Origin: Bacillota bacterium
GTDB taxonomy: Bacteria; Bacillota; Clostridia; Peptostreptococcales; Anaerovoracaceae
DNA length: 9,463 nt
NCBI GenBank assembly: GCA_019420305.1
Contig: JAHZHL010000007.1
Coordinates: forward strand, 1 to 9,463
Direction of reading: 5' to 3'
Part shown: positions 5,615-9,463 of the stretch, piece after piece
Layout of the letters: the number at the start of each line of letters is the position of its first letter
Position numbering within the stretch: position 1 is the stretch's first letter
Translations under genes and position numbers: made by a program
Notes under the pieces: generated by a model
Database searches by the model: none
Told to the model about the DNA's origin: nothing
What the model saw: only the letters and a program-made list of their open reading frames with translations

Positions 5615-6439
5615 ATGAAGATTATTGACGCGCATCTGCATTTCTGTCCGGAAGAGGAAGGGTTTACAAACCTTGCGAAGGCTGCTGGCCATGAAAATAA
5701 TGCGGAGCATTTAAATAAGGTGTATAAGAATCTGGGGATCGTATGCGGGATTGTGATGGGAAACCGGACGGTAGACCCCGCGGAGCATATTTATCCGGAG
5801 TTTATGCGTTATTGCATCGGAATGGACAGTTTTTATCTGACAGAGCATGAAGTTACGGATGCGCTTGAATCGCTGGAGGAAAACCTGAAGAGGGAGCAGT
5901 GCGTGGGAATCAAACTGTATCCCGGTTATTCACCTGTTTATGTAAGCGATCCGATTTACGAACCGGTTTATGAGCTGGCGGAATACTACCAAAAGCCGGT
6001 TGCTGTGCATACAGGGGAGACCGCCACGCCTTCCGCGTATTTGAAATACAGCCATCCTCTCAGTCTGGATCAGGCGGCGGCGGATCATCCCGACGTTCAG
6101 TTTGTAATGTGTCATTACGGAAATCCATGGCTGATGGACGCCGCGGCTGTAGTCAGCAAGAATCCCAATGTCGCGGCGGATATTTCGGGGATTCTGGAAG
6201 GCCGTGTCTGTCTGGAGCATCTTTTTGAGGAAAAAAGAGGGTATCTGGAAGCTCTGCGGACCTGGATGGGGTACTTGCACGAATATGACGATATCCTTTT
6301 CGGAACCGACTGGCCGTTAGCGAATCTGGGAGAATACATCGAGTTTGTAAAACGGCTGGTGCCGGAAAAATACCATGAAAAAGTATTTTTTGATAACGCG
6401 GATCGAATCTATCGGCTGAATCTAAAAAAGCGGGTATGA
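5615..6439 (+). CDS. Metal-dependent amidohydrolase (amidohydrolase_2 family)
   Basis: A 274-residue TIM-barrel hydrolase of the superfamily that uses a metal-activated water to cleave C-N or C-C bonds in small molecules; cytoplasmic, with no signal peptide. The metal ligands are visible in order: HxH (His7, His9) on the first strand in IIDAHLHF, His132 in AVHTGE, His167 in MCHYGNPW and Asp232 in FGTDWPL. The substrate cannot be read from sequence; relatives include decarboxylases and hydrolases. The frame is open upstream to 5483, but ATG 5615 has AAGGGG (5602-5607) and a promoter just ahead, and the protein begins directly with the first barrel strand. It is divergent from feoB and convergent with pyk; its stop codon lies inside the foot of the pyk terminator. 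No functional link to its neighbours is evident. Confidence 0.88.
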   Translation: MKIIDAHLHFCPEEEGFTNLAKAAGHENNAEHLNKVYKNLGIVCGIVMGNRTVDPAEHIYPEFMRYCIGMDSFYLTEHEVTDALESLEENLKREQCVGIKLYPGYSPVYVSDPIYEPVYELAEYYQKPVAVHTGETATPSAYLKYSHPLSLDQAAADHPDVQFVMCHYGNPWLMDAAAVVSKNPNVAADISGILEGRVCLEHLFEEKRGYLEALRTWMGYLHEYDDILFGTDWPLANLGEYIEFVKRLVPEKYHEKVFFDNADRIYRLNLKKRV

Positions 6440-6469
6440 GACCGCGCGCTTCGCGGATCCCATACCCGT
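6424..6469 (-). terminator. Intrinsic terminator of pyk
   Basis: CGGGTATG (6431-6438) pairs with CATACCCG (6462-6469), and an inner CCGCG/CGCGG pair (6442-6446 with 6452-6456) extends the hairpin. On the minus strand a T6 tract follows (complement of 6424-6429). The plus strand lacks a T-run, so this is a one-way terminator for pyk, and its T-tract is part of the amidohydrolase coding sequence. Confidence 0.75.
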
Positions 6470-6477
6470 ATCGCGGA

Positions 6478-7899
6478 TTACCGGACTGTTTCCACACGGA
6501 TCAGGTTGGTTTTCCCGGTGCTTTGCAGCGGAAGCCCCGCGCTGATAACGATGGTGTCTCCATCCTTGACCGCGCGCAGATTTTTCGCTCCGTGAACCGC
6601 CTGGCGGAGGAGGCTGTCCCAGTTTTCTTCATACTCGGTCAGTACCGGATAGACGCCCCAGGAAAGCGCAAGCTGGTGAAACGTCTTTTCCTTTGGTGTC
6701 GCGGCTACGATCGGCTGTATCGGGCGGAATTTTGACATTTTTTCCGCAGTGTAGCCGGAAGTGGTGACAGCGAGAATGGCTTTTGCTTTCAGATCGTGCG
6801 CGGTTGTGCAGGCGGCATGTCCGATCGCGTTGGATTGGTCATTGGTGTCCATTTCATAATCCATAATTTTGTAGACATTCACATCAAAAGCATCTTTTTC
6901 TGCCTGCGCTACGATTTTGGACATTACTTTTACGGTCTCCACAGGATACTTCCCCATGGCGCTTTCTCCGGAGAGCATGACCGCGGAGGTTCCGTCAAAA
7001 ACCGCGTTCGCGACATCGGTAATTTCTGCCCGCGTGGGAGTCGGACTCGCTACCATGGATTCCAGCATCTGGGTGGCAGTGATGACGATTTTTCCGGCTT
7101 GGCAGCATGCCTTGATAAATTTTTTCTGAAGTCCGGGAAGTTTTGCGAAATTTACTTCCACGCCCATATCGCCCCGAGCCACCATGATTCCGTCAGAGTG
7201 AGCGAGAATCGCGCGGAAATTATTGATGCCTTCCATGTTTTCGATTTTGGATAAAATTTTGATCTGGCTACCTCCGTTTTCATCTAAAAAGTTCCGCAGA
7301 TCGATGACATCCTGCGGCGTACGCACAAAGGAAGCGGCGACATAATCAACCTGGTTTTCAATTCCAAAGAGCAGATCCTTTTTATCCGCATCACTCAGGT
7401 ATTCCAGTTCCAGATGCGTTTTCGGCACATTCACGCCTTTACGGTTGCTGATTTTACCCCCATTTGTTACCTTGCACAGAATCTTGTTCTGTTGGATATC
7501 CTGTACTTTCAAAGCAACTCTTCCATCATCAATCAGAATGGAGGTTCCGGGCTTTACCTGAGAGGGAAGATCCGGATATGTGACAGAACTGCAGGCTTCA
7601 TTTCCGGTAACGTGTTCGGAAGTGAGAAGAAAGGTCTGGCCATTTTTCAGAACGACACTGCCGTTTTCAAAATCTCCGAGACGGATCTCAGGTCCTTTTG
7701 TGTCCAGAAGTACCGCCGCGGGAAGTCCCAGACGATCTCTGACTTTCCGGAAACGACGGATTGTTTCATAATGCTCCTGATGTGTGCCGTGAGAAAAATT
7801 CAGCCGCGCTACATTCATACCGGCGAGCAGCATTTTTTCCATTATATCTTCATTCTTACTGGCCGGACCAAGCGTGCATACAATTTTTGTCTTCTTCAA
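6478..7899 (-). CDS. pyk: Pyruvate kinase
   Basis: Catalyses the last step of glycolysis, phosphoenolpyruvate plus ADP to pyruvate plus ATP, in the cytoplasm. Active-site features are present: Arg32, Asn34 and Ser36 in NVARLNFSHG, Asp66/Thr67 in LLDTKGPEIR with Arg73, the KIENMEG lysine at about 220 and the ITATQMLESM segment at about 275. At 473 residues this is the short form, without the extra C-terminal PEP-utilising-like domain of Bacillus pyruvate kinase. The start is TTG at 7899: it is preceded by GAGGTG (7912-7907) at 7 nt, and the protein begins KKTKIVCTLGPAS as the family does. The TTG overlaps the TGA stop of mnmM in a TTGA arrangement, so translation is probably coupled. The transcript ends at the hairpin 6431-6469. 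Confidence 0.97.
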   Translation of the reverse strand: MKKTKIVCTLGPASKNEDIMEKMLLAGMNVARLNFSHGTHQEHYETIRRFRKVRDRLGLPAAVLLDTKGPEIRLGDFENGSVVLKNGQTFLLTSEHVTGNEACSSVTYPDLPSQVKPGTSILIDDGRVALKVQDIQQNKILCKVTNGGKISNRKGVNVPKTHLELEYLSDADKKDLLFGIENQVDYVAASFVRTPQDVIDLRNFLDENGGSQIKILSKIENMEGINNFRAILAHSDGIMVARGDMGVEVNFAKLPGLQKKFIKACCQAGKIVITATQMLESMVASPTPTRAEITDVANAVFDGTSAVMLSGESAMGKYPVETVKVMSKIVAQAEKDAFDVNVYKIMDYEMDTNDQSNAIGHAACTTAHDLKAKAILAVTTSGYTAEKMSKFRPIQPIVAATPKEKTFHQLALSWGVYPVLTEYEENWDSLLRQAVHGAKNLRAVKDGDTIVISAGLPLQSTGKTNLIRVETVR

Positions 7900-8474
7900 A
7901 TTTCAACACCTCGTTTCAATGTGATTAGCAGGATTTCCGGCGGATGATTAGGCTGATTAAGCATACGGATAAACGCGACATGCCAGATCTTCGGATCCAG
8001 TGCCTGCGCAAGGCGGAGAACCGCCTGTTTTTCTTCCATGCCGCCGGGGTGGCCGCTGTAGAGCGTAATGCATAACAGGCCGTTTTTCTTCAGCAGCTTC
8101 AACGCTTCTGATACAGCCTTTACGGTTGTTGCTTTTTTTGTTGTGACTGCCTTTGAGGAAGAAGGCAGGTACCCCAGATTAAAAAGAATGACAGCAGCCT
8201 TTTCTTTTATATGGTTCCTCATATTTTCATGGCCATCCTCAATCAGATGAATTTTTTCTGAATAGAGGCGTTCTTGTTCCAGCGCGGCTCTGGTCTGTTG
8301 AATGGCGCTTTTTTGTATATCAAATGCGTAAATGGTTCCGGCGCCCATTTTTGCCAGAGCGACTGTATCGTGCCCGTTTCCGCAGGTGGCGTCTATCGCG
8401 GTTTCACCCGGGGAAAGATATTGAGATACAAAGAGAAGGGCTGTCTGGGTAATGCTTCGTAATAAATTATTCAT
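7896..8474 (-). CDS. mnmM: tRNA 5-aminomethyl-uridine methyltransferase, YtqB/MnmM family
   Basis: A 192-residue class I SAM-dependent methyltransferase. The SAM-binding motif is DATCGNG at residues 28-34, preceded by the strand TAI. NLGYLP at 100-105 and YSGHPGG near 139-145 are hallmarks of the YtqB family, formerly labelled as rRNA methylases. In Bacillus subtilis YtqB (MnmM) methylates the wobble-position nm5(s2)U of certain tRNAs to mnm5(s2)U, and the same role is inferred here. The start ATG fits the family N-terminus but has no ribosome binding site; a perfect extended -10 lies so close that the mRNA should start at the ATG itself. It overlaps pyk by 4 nt at its 3' end, forming a two-gene unit. 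feoA lies upstream on the same strand, separated by a hairpin. Confidence 0.88.
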   Translation of the reverse strand: MNNLLRSITQTALLFVSQYLSPGETAIDATCGNGHDTVALAKMGAGTIYAFDIQKSAIQQTRAALEQERLYSEKIHLIEDGHENMRNHIKEKAAVILFNLGYLPSSSKAVTTKKATTVKAVSEALKLLKKNGLLCITLYSGHPGGMEEKQAVLRLAQALDPKIWHVAFIRMLNQPNHPPEILLITLKRGVEI

Positions 8475-8480
8475 GAAGGT

Positions 8481-8491
8481 ATTATACCATA
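8481..8491 (-). promoter_or_regulatory. Extended -10 promoter of mnmM-pyk, leaderless start
   Basis: On the minus strand TATGG-TATAAT (8491 to 8481) is a full match to the extended -10 element. No -35 is seen at 17 bp, as is common for this class. Counting 7 nt from the last T of the hexamer puts +1 on the A of the mnmM ATG (8474). Confidence 0.65.
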
Positions 8492-8526
8492 AGAGGAAGC
8501 CGGACTAGAGAAACCGGCTTCCTTTT
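8492..8526. terminator. Hairpin between feoA and mnmM
   Basis: GGAAGCCGG (8495-8503) pairs perfectly with CCGGCTTCC (8514-8522) around a 10-nt loop that holds the feoA stop codon. The clear T5 run (8523-8527) is on the plus strand; on the minus strand, where feoA is transcribed, only TCTTATGG follows. It therefore should terminate plus-strand transcripts well and feoA transcripts poorly. Confidence 0.6.
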
Positions 8527-8756
8527 TGTACTATGATTTTTGAAGCGTCTTCGGCGCGGAGCGCAAGTACGGCGCCCATGACTTCGTAAGCCGCGGGATT
8601 TCCGGAAGGGCTGCGGAACAGCGCTTTTACCTCCAGCGGCGGCGTAAATCCAAGATCGATTAATCTGTCTTTTTCCGGTCCCCGGCCCCGTATATCTACG
8701 ATCGTTGCCCGACATCCGGGAGGGAGACGGGAGAGATCAAAATGTTCAGATTTCAT
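8505..8756 (-). CDS. feoA: FeoA-domain protein
   Basis: An 83-residue FeoA, a small SH3-like cytoplasmic protein that supports FeoB in Fe(II) uptake. Typical features are the early LPPGCRATIVDIRGRGPEKDRLIDLGFTPP segment (about 11-40), where the conserved RLxDLGFxPP block follows the first strands, then the strand VKALFRSPSGNPAAYEV and the C-terminal LALRAEDASKIIV. Length is normal for a stand-alone FeoA. The ATG has GAGAGG (8771-8766) upstream. It is unusual that feoB is not adjacent: feoB lies about 3 kb away on the same strand behind mnmM, pyk and an oppositely oriented gene. The stop codon sits in the loop of the hairpin 8495-8522. A TTGACA with a small dyad lies upstream. Confidence 0.9.
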   Translation of the reverse strand: MKSEHFDLSRLPPGCRATIVDIRGRGPEKDRLIDLGFTPPLEVKALFRSPSGNPAAYEVMGAVLALRAEDASKIIVQKGSRFL

Positions 8757-8782
8757 AAGTTGTTTCCTCTCAAAATTAGAGT

Positions 8783-8811
8783 AGTTTTCAGGATATGCGG
8801 AATCCTGTCAA
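8783..8811 (-). promoter_or_regulatory. Possible feoA promoter with small dyad
   Basis: A perfect TTGACA on the minus strand (complement of 8806-8811) is followed at 17 bp by AAAACT, a poor -10. Between them lies the short dyad AGGAT-N7-ATCCT (complement of 8790-8806), a possible regulator site. It does not resemble a Fur or DtxR box. A promoter needing activation is conceivable; the assignment is tentative. Confidence 0.3.
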
Positions 8812-8930
8812 TGTAGTCTATGAAAAGGGGAACGAGTATGTGCCGGGTTGATAGTTCGGACTGAAAAGCTGAGGAAAAACGGGGGAGCATACATGTAGGA
8901 AAAAAATCTTATTTTATCTAAAAAAAGATG

Positions 8931-8959
8931 TTGACATAGGCACCTTGAAATGGTAATAT
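8931..8959 (+). promoter_or_regulatory. Promoter of the tRNA operon
   Basis: A perfect TTGACA (8931-8936) is 17 bp from TAATAT (8954-8959), and a TG lies one base upstream of the -10 (8951-8952), giving an extended -10. The predicted start is near 8966, about 25 nt ahead of the first tRNA, as expected for a strong stable-RNA promoter. Confidence 0.7.
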
Positions 8960-8990
8960 AATTCTTGCAGTTACGCGAAAGAAGCGGTGT

Positions 8991-9067
8991 GGCGGTGTAG
9001 CTTAGTTGGCTAGAGCGTCCGGTTCATACCCGGAAGGTCGGTGGTTCGACTCCACTCGCCGCTACCA
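8991..9067 (+). tRNA. tRNA-Met (CAU), elongator
   Basis: A 77-nt cloverleaf with anticodon CAT in the loop of CCGGTTCATACCCGG and encoded CCA. The acceptor pairs GGCGGTG with CGCCGCT, leaving a G1-U72 pair. It closely matches the elongator methionine tRNA of Bacillus and clostridia and lacks the C1-A72 mismatch of initiator tRNA. Confidence 0.93.
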
Positions 9068-9076
9068 TATTAATAA

Positions 9077-9152
9077 GGGCGCTTAGCTCAGCTGGGAGAG
9101 CACCTGCCTTACAAGCAGGGGGTCATAGGTTCGAGCCCTATAGCGCCCACCA
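9077..9152 (+). tRNA. tRNA-Val (UAC)
   Basis: A 76-nt cloverleaf with acceptor GGGCGCT/AGCGCCC, D-arm GCTCAGCTGGGAGAGC, anticodon TAC in CCTGCCTTACAAGCAGG, and encoded CCA. Confidence 0.95.
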
Positions 9153-9159
9153 ATTATGT

Positions 9160-9236
9160 GGTCCGGTAGTTCAGTTGGTTAGAATGCCAGCCTGTCACGC
9201 TGGAGGTCGACGGTTCGAGCCCGTTCCGGATCGCCA
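9160..9236 (+). tRNA. tRNA-Asp (GUC)
   Basis: A 77-nt cloverleaf with acceptor GGTCCGG/CCGGATC, discriminator G, anticodon GTC in CCAGCCTGTCACGCTGG, and encoded CCA. Confidence 0.95.
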
Positions 9237-9253
9237 ATTTTTTAAAAAAGCAG

Positions 9254-9282
9254 TTGCGTAAACTGCATGGAGCATATATAAT
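9254..9282 (+). promoter_or_regulatory. Possible internal promoter before tRNA-His
   Basis: TTGCGT (9254-9259) and a perfect TATAAT (9277-9282) are 17 bp apart in the 61-nt gap between tRNA-Asp and tRNA-His, with a start predicted near 9289. Two small dyads overlap it (9250-9255 with 9261-9266, and 9272-9277 with 9285-9290). Confidence 0.4.
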
Positions 9283-9297
9283 AGATATGCGATATAT

Positions 9298-9374
9298 GGT
9301 GGGTATCGTCAAGTGGTTAAGACAATGGATTGTGGCTCCATTATGCGTGGGTTCGAATCCCACTATCCACCCCA
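9298..9374 (+). tRNA. tRNA-His (GUG)
   Basis: The anticodon GTG lies in ATGGATTGTGGCTCCAT. The acceptor GTGGGTA pairs with TATCCAC, and an extra encoded G (9298) faces C73, the G-1 signature of histidine tRNA. The CCA end is encoded. Confidence 0.94.
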
Positions 9375-9392
9375 CTTTTATAAAGCTGACGA

Positions 9393-9463
9393 TGGGGTAT
9401 CGCCAAGTGGTAAGGCAATGGATTCTGATTCCATCATGCGCAGGTTCGAATCCTGCTACCCTA
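9393..9463 (+). tRNA. tRNA-Gln (CUG), cut by window edge
   Basis: The anticodon CTG lies in ATGGATTCTGATTCCAT. The acceptor TGGGGTA pairs with TACCCTA, which is exactly where the window ends, so only the discriminator base and the CCA end are missing. Confidence 0.9.

Noticed and set aside
8838..8864. Eight-codon frame starting ATG upstream of the tRNA operon
   Set aside because: Too short to support, and no downstream gene that it could act on as a leader peptide.
1..9463. CRISPR array or insertion sequence with terminal repeats
   Set aside because: No regularly spaced long repeats and no transposase were seen on either strand.

Overview
The window looks like a low-to-mid GC Firmicute of the class Clostridia, plausibly Lachnospiraceae-like. 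The reasons are strong AGGAGG-type ribosome binding sites, the tRNA cluster with encoded CCA ends, a short pyruvate kinase, a YtqB/MnmM methyltransferase, and Tn916/Tn5397-style mobile-element genes of the kind common in gut clostridia. This assignment rests on gene content and style only.

Left part (1 to about 4425): the right-hand portion of an integrated mobile element whose left end lies outside the window. It holds a Fic-domain protein on the minus strand with a strong hairpin behind it. A promoter and long leader precede a plus-strand regulatory pair, a sigma-70-like factor and an HTH_16 protein that correspond in order and character to Tn916 orf7/orf8. After these come a structured GC-rich stretch with no convincing gene, two small cysteine-containing proteins, and a 542-residue large serine recombinase close to TndX in length. 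The recombinase has its own promoter, and a perfect 9-bp dyad overlaps the -10 region.

Junction (about 4425/4426): the recombinase ends 45 nt before the point where a minus-strand feoB (ferrous iron transporter) is cut off after 337 native residues, in the conserved core of its membrane domain. The missing 3' half is nowhere in the window. It should therefore lie beyond the left end of the element, which implies that everything from base 1 to the junction is element DNA.

Right part (4426 to the end): chromosomal backbone. The 5' part of feoB is divergent from a plus-strand metal-dependent amidohydrolase. That gene converges on a minus-strand block, read as feoA, then mnmM, then pyk. The mnmM and pyk genes overlap at a TTGA junction with a TTG start for pyk. 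mnmM has an extended -10 promoter placed so that its mRNA should begin at the ATG. Upstream of feoA and divergent from it is a tRNA operon (Met, Val, Asp, His, Gln; the last is cut by the window edge).

The most interesting points are the element splitting an iron-transport gene, possibly reversibly; the operator-like dyad on the recombinase promoter; the structured non-coding stretch between the regulators and the recombinase module; and the apparently leaderless mnmM. The sequence does not reveal an unmistakably new multi-gene system. The nearest candidate is the small cysteine-protein, recombinase and dyad module at the element's right end.
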